Shown: piece by piece, positions 1 through 6,205 of the stretch
How the letters are laid out: every line of letters starts with the position of its first letter
Position numbering within the stretch: the stretch's first letter is position 1
DNA from: an uncultured Rhodospirillales bacterium
GTDB lineage: Bacteria; Pseudomonadota; Alphaproteobacteria; Rhodospirillales; Defluviicoccaceae
DNA: 15,223 bases
Reading direction: 5' to 3'
Assembly: GCA_937127205.1 (NCBI GenBank)
Contig: CAKZLS010000124.1
Coordinates: forward strand, 1-15,223
Notes under the pieces: model-generated
Database searches by the model: none
What the model was told of the DNA's origin: nothing
What the model saw: only the letters and a program-made list of their open reading frames with translations
Translations under genes and position numbers: made by a program

Positions 1-288
1 TTTCTCTGGGACCGGGTAAATATGCAGCAACACGTTGTCGTCGAGCCGGAACATGATCCCGGCATCGATCCACCGACTGACCGTGCGGCTGAAGTTGCCC
101 GAGTCGAGCTTCAGCTTCTTCGCGATGTCGCCCTGGCTCAGAGAGCCGTCGGCGAGGTTGTACGCCTTGATCTGCTTAGCGCTGTTGCCCTTCGGGTTGA
201 CGATCGCGTGGATCTGCTCGACGGAGAATGCAGCGCGTCCAGTGGTCGCAAGGAGGGCCTTCAGGATCGTCTCGGTTTTATCGGGCAT
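1..288 (-). CDS. Winged helix-turn-helix DNA-binding protein, partial (C-terminus off the left edge)
   Basis: An open frame of 96 codons starts at an ATG whose complement is 286-288 and runs without a stop to base 1. A purine-rich ribosome-binding site (GGGAGA) lies just upstream at about 295-300. The protein begins MPDKTETILKALLATTGRAA. Residues 49-80 (SLSQGDIAKKLKLDSGNFSR, then TVSRWIDAGIMF) read as a helix-turn-helix with a following wing (RLDDNVLLHIYPVPEK), as in MarR/ArsR-like winged-helix repressors. It is therefore probably a cytoplasmic transcription regulator, but its target and exact family cannot be named. It is divergent from the nfeD fragment and is separated from it by a palindrome-rich stretch, so it may belong to foreign DNA that broke nfeD. 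Opposite-strand frames here are shadows. Confidence 0.7.
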   Translation of the reverse strand, partial: MPDKTETILKALLATTGRAAFSVEQIHAIVNPKGNSAKQIKAYNLADGSLSQGDIAKKLKLDSGNFSRTVSRWIDAGIMFRLDDNVLLHIYPVPEK

Positions 289-470
289 GCCTGGTCTCCC
301 TGATGGAACCCAGACAGCATAGCCGTTGATCGCAGTGATGGCGCGGACCCACAACAAGTTGTGCTGTGTGCAGGTGGCACCTACAACACATTTATGTGGG
401 CCCAAGCCCCGCTTGGGCCATCACACCACAGACGGGAGAGGGAATCCGCGAAAGAGCCGGATCGAAACCG
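289..470. other. Palindrome-rich non-coding stretch at the break in nfeD
   Basis: No convincing gene lies between the winged-helix gene and recognisable NfeD sequence. Several inverted repeats are packed here. CACAAC(350-355) pairs with GTTGTG(358-363). AGGTG(372-376) pairs with CACCT(378-382). CCCACA(348-353) pairs with TGTGGG(395-400) around both. A perfect 9-bp stem GGCCCAAGC(399-407) / GCTTGGGCC(411-419) closes on a CCC loop. None is followed by a T-run, so they do not look like ordinary intrinsic terminators. They could mark a recombination or insertion junction, because NfeD homology fails exactly here. The right limit is approximate. Confidence 0.45.
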
Positions 471-1471
471 CGCCGGACCGGTCTCCCGACACCGACGATT
501 CTTCCGACACAGACGACCCCGGCGCCGGCAAAGAGGCGGCGGGATCTTCGCCACAGTCGGCGATGGAGAAAAAGGTGGAGAGCGATGCCCGCGCCTACAT
601 CCGTGGTCTCGCGCAATTGCGCGGCCGCAATGTAGACTGGGCGGAAAAGGCGGTGAAGGACGCCGCGAGCCTGTCGGCGGAGGAGGCCTTGCGGGAGAAT
701 GTCATCGACCTCATCGCCGATGACGTCCCCGACCTCATGACCGAGCTGGATGGCCGCGAGGTGGTGGTCCAGGGCGAGACCCGCCGCCTGGAAACGGCCG
801 GGCTGGCCGTGACCCCGGTGAGTCCCGACTGGCGGACCGAGTTGCTTTCGGTCATCACCAATCCCAACGTCGCCTACATTCTGATGCTGGTCGGCATCTA
901 CGGGCTGCTGTTCGAGTTCTACAGTCCCGGTCTGGTAGGTCCCGGGGTTATCGGCGGCATTTGTCTTTTGCTCGCGCTCTACGCCTTTCATGTCCTGCCG
1001 GTCGATTACACCGGCCTGGCCTTGATCGCGCTCGGGGTGGCGTTGATGGCGGCCGAGCTCTTTCTGCCCAGTTTCGGTATTCTGGGCATCGGCGGAATCG
1101 CCGCCTTCGTGATCGGCTCGATCATGCTGATGGATACCGACGCGCCGGGTTTTGCCATCGCCTGGCCACTGATCGGCAGCATCGCATTCGTTGCCGGCGG
1201 CTTGCTCATGATCGTGTTGACGCTGCTGGCGCGCTCGCGGCGCCGCGCGGTGGTGACGGGGCCGGAGGAGATGATTGACGACATCGGGCCGGTGCTTGAC
1301 TGGAGCGGGAACGAAGGCAGGGTTCGCGTGCACGGGGAGGTCTGGCGCGCCCGCGCCGGCGAAGCCGTTGCGCCCGGCAACATTCTTGCGCCCGGCCAGG
1401 AAGTTCGCGTCGTCGGCATTGACGGGCTCACCCTGGAGGTCGAGCCCCGCAAGAATAGCCCGGAACAGTAG
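326..1471 (+). pseudogene. nfeD: nfeD, 5'-truncated: membrane serine protease homologue missing the front of its protease domain
   Basis: The open frame codes for 381 aa, but only residues from about 50 on look like NfeD. Residues 80-145 (AMEKKVESDARAYIRGLAQL, then NVDWAEKAVKDAASLSAEEA) match the last helices of the ClpP-class protease domain in long NfeD proteins. Five hydrophobic segments follow, at about 181-198, 203-222, 228-247, 251-270 and 276-302. The C-terminal NfeD OB-fold covers about 320-375 (GPVLDWSGNEGRVRVHGEVW). Long NfeD proteins carry a signal peptide and a Ser/Lys catalytic dyad in front of this; here that part is replaced by about 45 unrelated residues, and the frame's first ATG has no ribosome-binding site. 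The cut is inside the protease domain, so this looks like a broken long form, not a natural short form. An internal ATG at 563 could start a protease-less membrane protein. Slipin follows immediately, the usual partner arrangement. Confidence 0.7.
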
Positions 1472-1486
1472 AAGGTGACCGAAGTC

Positions 1487-2269
1487 ATGTCGTTCATTCT
1501 CGGCCAAGCCTGGATTTTCATCGTTGTATTGCTAATCATTCTTATCGCGGTAGCGCTCAAGGTTCTGCGCGAGTACGAGCGCGGCGTGGTGTTTCTGCTC
1601 GGCCGCTTCTGGAAGGTAAAGGGCCCGGGTCTGATCATTGTCATCCCCGTCATCCAGCAGATGGTGCGGGTGGATCTGCGGACCCGCGTGCTGGATGTGC
1701 CGGAGCAGGATGTGATTTCGCGTGACAATGTCTCGGTGAAGGTCAACGCGGTGGTCTATTACCGGGTGATGGACGCCGAGAAATCCATCAACCAGGTGGA
1801 AGACTTCAACGCCGCCACCAGCCAGCTCGCCCAGACCACCTTGCGCTCGGTTCTCGGTCAACACGAACTGGACGAGATGCTGGCCGAGCGCGAGAAGCTC
1901 AATACCGACATCCAGGGCATCCTCGACGAGCAGACCGAGGCGTGGGGCATCAAGGTGTCCAACGTGGAGATCAAGCGCGTGGATTTGGACGAGAGTATGA
2001 TCCGCGCCATCGCCAAGCAGGCCGAGGCGGAGCGCGCGCGGCGCGCCAAGGTCATCGACGCCGAGGGCGAGCTGCAGGCCGCCGAACGGTTCTACGAGGC
2101 GGCCAAGATCCTCGCCGTGGAGCCGCAGGCTCTGCAGTTGCGTTATCTGACCACCATGAGCGGCCTCGCCGCCGACCGCAGCTCCTTGATCATCTTCCCG
2201 TTCCCCATGGACATGCTGAAGGCCTTCACGTCCAGCAAGGACAGGGACGACAACGAAGACTCTGAATGA
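1487..2269 (+). CDS. Slipin / stomatin-like SPFH (band 7) membrane protein
   Basis: This is a membrane-anchored scaffold of the SPFH family, usually paired with NfeD and thought to organise membrane microdomains and work with the NfeD protease. The N-terminal hydrophobic segment (SFILGQAWIFIVVLLIILIA) anchors it. The SPFH domain follows: EYERGVVFLLGRFWKVKGPG, then RVDLRTRVLDVPEQDVISRD and VSVKVNAVVYYRV. A charged helical stretch (IRAIAKQAEAERARRAKVID) and the conserved LRYLTTMSGLAADRSSLIIFP region come next, with an acidic tail. I chose ATG 1487 (260 aa) because GAAGGTG at 1471-1477 sits 9 nt upstream; an in-frame GTG at 1475 would add four residues. The gene starts within about 15 bases of the nfeD stop, so the two were probably cotranscribed. 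It appears intact although its partner is truncated. Confidence 0.93.
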   Translation: MSFILGQAWIFIVVLLIILIAVALKVLREYERGVVFLLGRFWKVKGPGLIIVIPVIQQMVRVDLRTRVLDVPEQDVISRDNVSVKVNAVVYYRVMDAEKSINQVEDFNAATSQLAQTTLRSVLGQHELDEMLAEREKLNTDIQGILDEQTEAWGIKVSNVEIKRVDLDESMIRAIAKQAEAERARRAKVIDAEGELQAAERFYEAAKILAVEPQALQLRYLTTMSGLAADRSSLIIFPFPMDMLKAFTSSKDRDDNEDSE

Positions 2270-2345
2270 TTGTTCCGGCGGTTCCGACCTGCGCGGGGAT
2301 CACCGCGACCAGACGAGCCGCCCCTGTGCTTTTAGATGAACACCG

Positions 2346-2999
2346 CTACATCCGAAAAATTGGATCCAGCGTTTTTTTATAGTCGCCCTTAAAATTCAAG
2401 GGAGCATCCAAAACGAGCAAGCAAACGCATTCGTCATGGGTGTCGACGATTGGTTCATGGCTTTCCGATTTGTCACAATAAGCGAAGTCGCCACGTTCAT
2501 AAGCGTGTCCGTTACTGCGGAAGCCGCCGTGCAAAACCGCAAGATATTCCTGACCGGCATGTGCGTGCATAGGGACGAAACCACCGCGTTGGGCACGGAG
2601 CAATGACACCCGGTGCGTATTGCTGGGCACAGGAAGGATCGCTTCTTCAAAAAGGTCAGCGAGGCGTTGCCATCGCAACGCTTCCGTACCGTTTTCGATA
2701 TAGGGCCAAAGGGCTCGCGGGAGCGACCAATCGCCGTGTTCCATTCTTCCAACGTATTCAGCCGCTGGGGTCACTATCGCTTCGTCCAATCTGCCCATAA
2801 CAGCTTCGAACATTCCCTCAGAGACATCAACCGGTTCAAGCTCATCCAGCATCACGCCGCCTAATGCTTCAACTTGTTGCACGATGCTCCGACATTCTGC
2901 GCACCCTTCAAGATGCGCGGCCACTGCGAGCGATATCGCGAAATCCTGCCCGCCAGTCGCGTAATCAAACAGCAGATCGAGCGGAGGATGGTGTTCAAT
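2346..2999 (-). CDS. chrR: ChrR family anti-sigma factor (zinc-binding domain plus cupin), annotated without its ATGA overlap; start codon 3000-3002
   Basis: This is an anti-sigma factor that holds the ECF sigma factor encoded just upstream; in Rhodobacter sphaeroides the pair answers singlet oxygen. The reading frame runs from ATG at 3002 to TAG at 2346-2348 (218 aa), so the true upper end is 3002. The N-terminal zinc anti-sigma domain shows H4/H5 and H30-x3-C34-x2-C37 (HLEGCAEC). The C-terminal cupin carries the metal ligands H146, H148, E152 and H182 (FVPMHAHAGQEYLAVLHGGF), which match the zinc site described for ChrR. Length is typical. The start overlaps the sigma-factor stop (ATGA), indicating translational coupling. 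GGAAG about 8 nt upstream, inside rpoE, serves as ribosome-binding site. The usual Rhodobacter-type target genes (photolyase, cfa-like) are not seen in this window. Confidence 0.93.
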   Translation of the reverse strand: MEHHPPLDLLFDYATGGQDFAISLAVAAHLEGCAECRSIVQQVEALGGVMLDELEPVDVSEGMFEAVMGRLDEAIVTPAAEYVGRMEHGDWSLPRALWPYIENGTEALRWQRLADLFEEAILPVPSNTHRVSLLRAQRGGFVPMHAHAGQEYLAVLHGGFRSNGHAYERGDFAYCDKSESHEPIVDTHDECVCLLVLDAPLNFKGDYKKTLDPIFRM

Positions 3000-3550
3000 C
3001 ATGCGTATGCTTCCAGAGATGATAACCGCAAGCGCGACAGTGCGAGACGAATTCGAGACTTCACCGTTCCTAACGGTAATTGTAGCTCCTCTGCTACCTG
3101 ACTGTGCGATTTATCTTCGTAGAAAGCTTTTTCAAGCACCAACTTTTGATCCGCAGGCAGAGCATCGACCGCCTCGCGCATTACAATCCTTACTCTGGTG
3201 GCGTCGCTGGCATCCCCCGGATCAACCGTCACCGCCGGCAGTCGCTCCAACTGTTCGAACTCCGCCATCACTGGCTTCTCGCGGCGCATCTTATCGATGC
3301 GTTTGTTACGGACGATGGTGAAAACCCAAGTCGACGCTGCCGCTTTAGTACGGTCGAATGTCTCCGCCCGACGCCATACGGAAACCATCGCTTCTTGAGT
3401 CAGTTCCTCTGCCTCGCCGTCTGGACATCCGATCCGCAGGGCGTAGGCTTTACATCGCGGGGCAAAGTAGCGAAACAAGTCTGCGAAGGCCTTTCGATCT
3501 TGCCGCTCGCCCACCAACCCGATGAGGCCGCACAGCTCCTCGTTGTTCAT
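2999..3550 (-). CDS. rpoE: RNA polymerase ECF sigma factor RpoE (ECF11-like, partner of ChrR)
   Basis: This is an alternative sigma factor of the ECF class, cytoplasmic, directing RNA polymerase to stress promoters when released by ChrR. Region sigma-2 covers about residues 22-92, with EELTQEAMVSVWRRAETFDR and the recognition stretch STWVFTIVRNKRIDKMRR. Sigma-4 covers about 130-176 (ALPADQKLVLEKAFYEDKSH, then QVAEELQLPLGTVKSRIRLA), ending in a helix-turn-helix that binds the -35 element. I took ATG at 3550 (183 aa), preceded by a GGGGACGAG-rich stretch. A TTG at 3586 would add 12 residues of unlikely sequence. It is the first gene of a two-gene operon with chrR (4-base overlap). The family is usually autoregulated, but I could not find a convincing TGATCC-type promoter upstream. 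Confidence 0.93.
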   Translation of the reverse strand: MNNEELCGLIGLVGERQDRKAFADLFRYFAPRCKAYALRIGCPDGEAEELTQEAMVSVWRRAETFDRTKAAASTWVFTIVRNKRIDKMRREKPVMAEFEQLERLPAVTVDPGDASDATRVRIVMREAVDALPADQKLVLEKAFYEDKSHSQVAEELQLPLGTVKSRIRLALSRLRLSSLEAYA

Positions 3551-3633
3551 CTTCTCGTCCCCGAAGCCCTGCGTGCTGTTCACCAAGGCAACTATTGGAT
3601 GATTAAGTTGATTAAGCTATCACCCAAAACACT

Positions 3634-3645
3634 TGTTGCGCAACA
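3634..3645. promoter_or_regulatory. Perfect 12-bp palindrome upstream of rpoE and the ohr remnant (operator candidate)
   Basis: TGTTGCGCAACA is its own reverse complement. It lies 83 bases upstream of the rpoE start and 167 bases upstream of the divergent ohr remnant, in the 262-bp gap 3551-3812. Close by is a direct repeat GATTAAG at 3601-3607 and 3610-3616. Both are the sort of site a dimeric regulator could bind, but no regulator is identified. I see no gene in this gap. Confidence 0.3.
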
Positions 3646-3812
3646 GAAATGGCCGCGCGTGCCCGAAGGCAGAAAGTCTGATCCTCAAATGTGAAGGTTG
3701 CTTGTCCAATGGCCTTGGATCATCATCGATCCGTCAGAGCAACGATTTGGTGGATCGACCGAACCATCGCTTGGGTACCGAGCGTTGGATCCGATCCACT
3801 TGGAGAACAGCC

Positions 3813-4001
3813 ATGGACAGGATCGAACCGCTCTTCACCGCGACGGCAACCGCGACCGGCGGCCGCAACGGCCATACGGAGAGCAGCGATGGGATGGTCA
3901 AGGCCGACTTTTCGGTGCCCAAGGCCATGGGCGGACCGGGCAAGCCGGGCACCGCGACGCCGGAACATCTCTTTGCGGCGGGTTATACCAACCTGCATTG
4001 A
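3813..4001 (+). pseudogene. ohr: ohr remnant: organic hydroperoxide resistance (OsmC/Ohr) protein cut off after 58 codons
   Basis: Intact Ohr is a cytoplasmic thiol peroxidase of about 140 aa that reduces organic hydroperoxides with two cysteines. The first 58 codons match its N-terminus well: MDRIEPLFTATATATGGRNG, then FSVPKAMGGPGKPGTATPEH and LFAAGY. Start ATG 3813 has GGAG at 3802-3805, so the front end is well preserved. In the family, LFAAGY is followed by the peroxidatic-cysteine motif (A/S-A-C-F); here four unrelated residues and a TGA at 3999-4001 follow. Homology ends at base 3986, the exact left boundary of the inserted MITE-like element. The missing 3' part is not found beyond the element, so insertion was accompanied or followed by a deletion. 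The product would lack both catalytic cysteines. Confidence 0.82.
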
Positions 4002-4017
4002 TAGTAACCCATTGTGA
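3988..4017 (+). repeat. Left terminal inverted repeat of the MITE-like element
   Basis: This 30-bp end matches the reverse complement of 4216-4245 at 25 positions, including the first five bases CCAAC, TGATAG in the middle and the 12-base AACCCATTGTGA at the inner side. It supplies the TGA stop that ends the ohr remnant. TA precedes it. Confidence 0.8.
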
Positions 4018-4111
4018 TCGTGTTTCCCGCCTCCTCGGCAGGAGGAGCCGCGCCGGCGATGGGGATCCATCGTCAAGTGGTTCCGACGCCCCGAGGATGC
4101 GGGAAACACGA
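4018..4111. repeat. Internal hairpin 1 of the element: 21-bp arms with one mismatch
   Basis: Arm 4018-4038 pairs with 4091-4111; only one of 21 pairs is mismatched (base 4031). Most of the stem is a perfect 13-bp block containing CGTGTTTCCCGC. The 52-base loop carries its own perfect 6-bp stem, CGATGG(4057-4062)/CCATCG(4067-4072) with loop GGAT. An alternative small hairpin CCTCCT(4030-4035)/AGGAGG(4040-4045) competes with the long stem. There is no T-run, so it is not an obvious terminator. Confidence 0.8.
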
Positions 4112-4130
4112 CCCGAAAGGCGGCCTATCG

Positions 4131-4205
4131 AGGTTTCCGGACGGCGTCCCGCGGCGCTTATGATGCTCCCGCATCACCGCGCACCACGCTCCTCGCCGGA
4201 AACCT
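4131..4205. repeat. Internal hairpin 2 of the element: perfect 10-bp arms
   Basis: AGGTTTCCGG (4131-4140) pairs perfectly with CCGGAAACCT (4196-4205). The enclosed 55 bases contain another perfect 6-bp stem, TGATGC(4161-4166)/GCATCA(4171-4176), with loop TCCC. Together with hairpin 1 and the terminal repeats this gives a three-way-junction layout. Confidence 0.7.
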
Positions 4206-4215
4206 TGGAAGGTCG

Positions 4216-4245
4216 TCACAATGGGTTCCTATCAGTGAGCGTTGG
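4216..4245 (-). repeat. Right terminal inverted repeat of the MITE-like element
   Basis: This is the reverse-complement partner of 3988-4017 (25 of 30 identical), ending in GTTGG and followed by TA at 4246-4247. The next gene's ribosome-binding site begins only 18 bases beyond its edge. Confidence 0.8.
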
Positions 4246-4272
4246 TACTACTCGGCAACAACGAGGATCGTC

Positions 4273-4983
4273 ATGGTTGAGTTGCGCGAACTGCCTCGAG
4301 AGCGGCTGGAAGACATGGCGGCTGCCGGGGCCGAGATCATGGAATGTTATCGGCTGTTGCGGAAAAGCCAGGACAATGTCGTCGGCGAAGTGTTGCGCGG
4401 CCACGGCGACTTCTACGAGTGGGATCACTATCCGCCGGGCGACGTCTATGACAACGAGACCCACTCCCAGTACTACTATCATGCCCATCCGGCCGAATTG
4501 CGCGGCGGCGAGCACGGGCACTTCCATACTTTCCTGAGACCGAAGGGCATGCCGGAGGGGGTCGCTCCCGCCAAACTGCCGGACCATACGCCGCCGTTGG
4601 GCGACAATGACGCGCTCAGCCATCTGATCGGTATTTCGATGGATCCCCACGGATATCCGGTCCGCCTGTTCACGGCCAACAGGTGGGTCACCGGTGAGGT
4701 GTGGTATGACGCCGACGACGTCATCATGATGCTCGATCGTTTCGACATGGATCTGGCCTACCCGTCGCTTCCGGTGAACACATGGATCACCGCCATGCTT
4801 CGACTGTACCGTCCCGAGATCGAGCAGCTCGTCAGGTCGCGCGACAATGCGGTTGCCGATTGGCAGGCGGGTCACCATGACGTCAACGCTTACGAGGATC
4901 GCGAATTGGAAATTACCTCGTACGTGGATATTGCCGTCGACACCCAGATCAACGCCGTTCTAAAGGCCTTGAACGCAGCATAG
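4273..4983 (+). CDS. Conserved hypothetical protein, His-rich (possibly the DUF6969 family)
   Basis: A 236-aa soluble protein with no signal peptide or membrane segment. The most striking part is residues 44-88, GHGDFYEWDHYPPGDVYDNE, then THSQYYYHAH and EHGHFHTF, with H52, H64, H70, H72, H81, H83 and H85. So many closely spaced histidines and acidic residues suggest a metal site, but that is inference. I think this is the family called DUF6969, from memory and not certain; no function is known to me. Start ATG 4273 is supported by GAGGA at 4263-4267. Its upstream region was rewritten by the adjacent MITE-like element, so its promoter may now lie in or before that element. It is convergent with recR, with a 10-base gap. 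Confidence 0.8.
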   Translation: MVELRELPRERLEDMAAAGAEIMECYRLLRKSQDNVVGEVLRGHGDFYEWDHYPPGDVYDNETHSQYYYHAHPAELRGGEHGHFHTFLRPKGMPEGVAPAKLPDHTPPLGDNDALSHLIGISMDPHGYPVRLFTANRWVTGEVWYDADDVIMMLDRFDMDLAYPSLPVNTWITAMLRLYRPEIEQLVRSRDNAVADWQAGHHDVNAYEDRELEITSYVDIAVDTQINAVLKALNAA

Positions 4984-4993
4984 AACAATCGAT

Positions 4994-5590
4994 TCAACCG
5001 AGGTCGTGACGAGCTTTTAGGGCGTTGCTCAGGGTGCCGTCGTCGAGATAGTCCAGCTCTCCGCCCATGGGAATTCCGTGCGCCAGACCGGAGACCGCCA
5101 CGTCGCAGTCGGCGAGGCGGTCGACGATATAGAAGGCCGTCGTCTGGCCGTCCACGGTGACGCTGGTGCCGAGAATGACTTCCTTGACCGCGGCGTCGCG
5201 GGCGCGGGCGACCAAGGCCGGAATGGCGAGATCCTCGGGGCGAACACCGTCAAGGGCCGACAAGGTGCCGCCAAGAACGTGATATCGGCCGCGGTACGCC
5301 GCGGTTCGTTCCAGCGCCCACAGATCGGCCACATCCTCGACCACGCAGATAAGCGTTTCGTCGCGGCGCAAATCGGAGCAGATGCCGCAGGGGTCTTTGG
5401 TATCGAGATTGCCGCAGATCGAACAGGTGCGGATGCTCTCGGCCGCCGCCGCCAGAGCCTTGGCCAGCGGAACGAGCACGGTGTCCCGGCGTTTCAGCAT
5501 ATGAAGCGCCGCTCGGCGACCCGACCGCGGTCCCAGCCCCGGCAATTTGGCGAGATACTGGATCAGCCGATCGATATCGGTTATCGGCAT
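4994..5590 (-). CDS. recR: Recombination protein RecR
   Basis: RecR works with RecF/RecO to load RecA on gapped single-stranded DNA during recombinational repair in the cytoplasm. Features in order (numbered from ATG 5590, 198 aa, the normal length): helix-hairpin-helix region about 10-30 (YLAKLPGLGPRSGRRAALHM); four-cysteine zinc finger C56, C59, C68, C71 (CSICGNLDTKDPCGIC); and Toprim domain from about 79 (LICVVEDVADLWALERT) to about 172 (SGLAHGIPMGGELDYLDDGT). An in-frame GTG at 5614 would add eight residues but has no better ribosome-binding site. It follows ybaB by 52 bases on the same strand, the usual ybaB-recR pair; dnaX, commonly just ahead of them, is 5.5 kb away here. Confidence 0.96.
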   Translation of the reverse strand: MPITDIDRLIQYLAKLPGLGPRSGRRAALHMLKRRDTVLVPLAKALAAAAESIRTCSICGNLDTKDPCGICSDLRRDETLICVVEDVADLWALERTAAYRGRYHVLGGTLSALDGVRPEDLAIPALVARARDAAVKEVILGTSVTVDGQTTAFYIVDRLADCDVAVSGLAHGIPMGGELDYLDDGTLSNALKARHDLG

Positions 5591-5642
5591 TGAGTTTCCG
5601 TCGATTCGAGGCACGATGCCATGCCGGTAACTGCGTGAAACT

Positions 5643-5966
5643 CTAGAACGGGAGTTGCATTCCAGGCGGAAGCTTGAGGCCGCCGGTAACTTCCGACATC
5701 TGTTCCGCCACGTGGGCTTCCACCTTGACTTTGGCGTCGTTGATCGCGGCGACGATCAGGTCCTCCAGCATTTCGGCCTCGGCCGGATCAATGACAGATG
5801 GGTCGATCTTGACCCGCCGGACCTCGGCCTTTCCATTCAAGGTCACTTCTATCATTCCGCCACCGGATGACCCGGTGACCTCGGTGTTGGCCAATTGCTC
5901 CTGCATCTCGCCCATTTTTTCCTGGAGCTTCTGGGCCTGCTTCATCATCTGCCCGATATTTTTCAT
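5643..5966 (-). CDS. ybaB: YbaB/EbfC family nucleoid-associated protein
   Basis: A small (107 aa) dimeric DNA-binding protein that coats the nucleoid. It starts MKNIGQMMKQAQKLQEKMGE, a typical N-terminal amphipathic helix. The conserved middle GGGMIEVTLNGKAEVRRVKI and the helix EMLEDLIVAAINDAKVKVEA follow, and it ends GLKLPPGMQLPF, as the family does. GGAG lies about 11 bases upstream of the ATG. It pairs with recR downstream (52-base gap). Because dnaX is not directly upstream, ybaB must be read from its own promoter in the 239-bp gap 5967-6205 shared with phaC. Confidence 0.95.
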   Translation of the reverse strand: MKNIGQMMKQAQKLQEKMGEMQEQLANTEVTGSSGGGMIEVTLNGKAEVRRVKIDPSVIDPAEAEMLEDLIVAAINDAKVKVEAHVAEQMSEVTGGLKLPPGMQLPF

Positions 5967-6052
5967 TGTACGATGGTCTCCGAGTGTTTCGTTGGCAACG
6001 GCGAGACTCCCGCCTCCACCAATCGCCCTGAATGCACGACACTCTACCTATA

Positions 6053-6089
6053 GTCCCCTTCCTGAAGAAAGAACAGGGGAGGGTGTCAG
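6053..6089. repeat. Degenerate CCCCTTCCTG ... CAGGGGAGGG inverted repeat
   Basis: In the ybaB-phaC gap, a C-rich run and a G-rich run face each other around an A-rich loop (about 7 of 10 pairs). The layout is reminiscent of short CCCTCTCC/GGAGAGGG dispersed repeats of proteobacterial genomes. Only one copy is visible here, so the call is weak. Confidence 0.25.
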
Positions 6090-6112
6090 GCGCAACGCCA
6101 CTCCGAGACGCA

Positions 6113-6139
6113 TTGCCATACTTTTTATACAAGTATACT
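6113..6139 (+). promoter_or_regulatory. phaC: AT-rich promoter/operator candidate upstream of phaC
   Basis: A short AT-rich island in GC-rich surroundings contains TATACAAGTATA (6126-6137), two 5-bp inverted arms around AA. It also offers a possible -35 TTGCCA (6113-6118) and -10 TATACT (6134-6139) with a short 15-base spacer. The phaC start is 67 bases downstream. Placement favours a control site for phaC, but the spacer is not ideal. Confidence 0.35.
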
Positions 6140-6205
6140 CGACATGGCGTTCGTCCGGGTGCACGATAAGATCTCCGTTATTGGATCCAGTGGAAAGGAC
6201 CGCAC

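Larger units (their letters stand above)
3988..4245. mobile_element. 258-bp MITE-like element with 30-bp terminal inverted repeats and two internal hairpins
   Basis: The two ends are imperfect inverted repeats, 25 of 30 bases identical by hand alignment: 3988-4017 and 4216-4245. Each begins CCAAC and ends with the shared AACCCATTGTGA core. The element is flanked by TA on both sides (3986-3987 and 4246-4247), as for IS630/Tc1-mariner-type insertions. No plausible transposase or other gene is inside, so it would have to move in trans. Internally one long hairpin arm pair abuts the left repeat and a second precedes the right repeat. The left boundary is supported independently because Ohr homology stops at 3986. 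It lies between the ohr remnant and the next gene. The family name is unknown to me. Confidence 0.8.

Noticed and set aside
392..1507. A long minus-strand open frame of 371 codons opposite nfeD.
   Set aside because: Its His/Asp/Gln-rich composition is typical of the antisense of a GC-rich membrane gene; nfeD on + has clear family homology.
2270..2345. CGCGG(2292-2296)/CCGCG(2303-2307) hairpin as a shared terminator between slipin and chrR.
   Set aside because: Only five pairs and no T-run on either side.
3679..3722. TGATCC hexamers on both strands (3679-3684 on +; 3717-3722 on -) as -35 boxes of an ECF11 autoregulated promoter for rpoE.
   Set aside because: The minus-strand copy has no acceptable -10 at 16-18 bases, and the plus-strand copy points away from rpoE. 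Not strong enough to call.
3698..4537. A 279-codon open frame on + through the ohr remnant, the element and the next gene.
   Set aside because: It is a shadow: out of frame with both the Ohr-like and the His-rich protein, no ribosome-binding site, low-complexity Arg/Ser-rich product.
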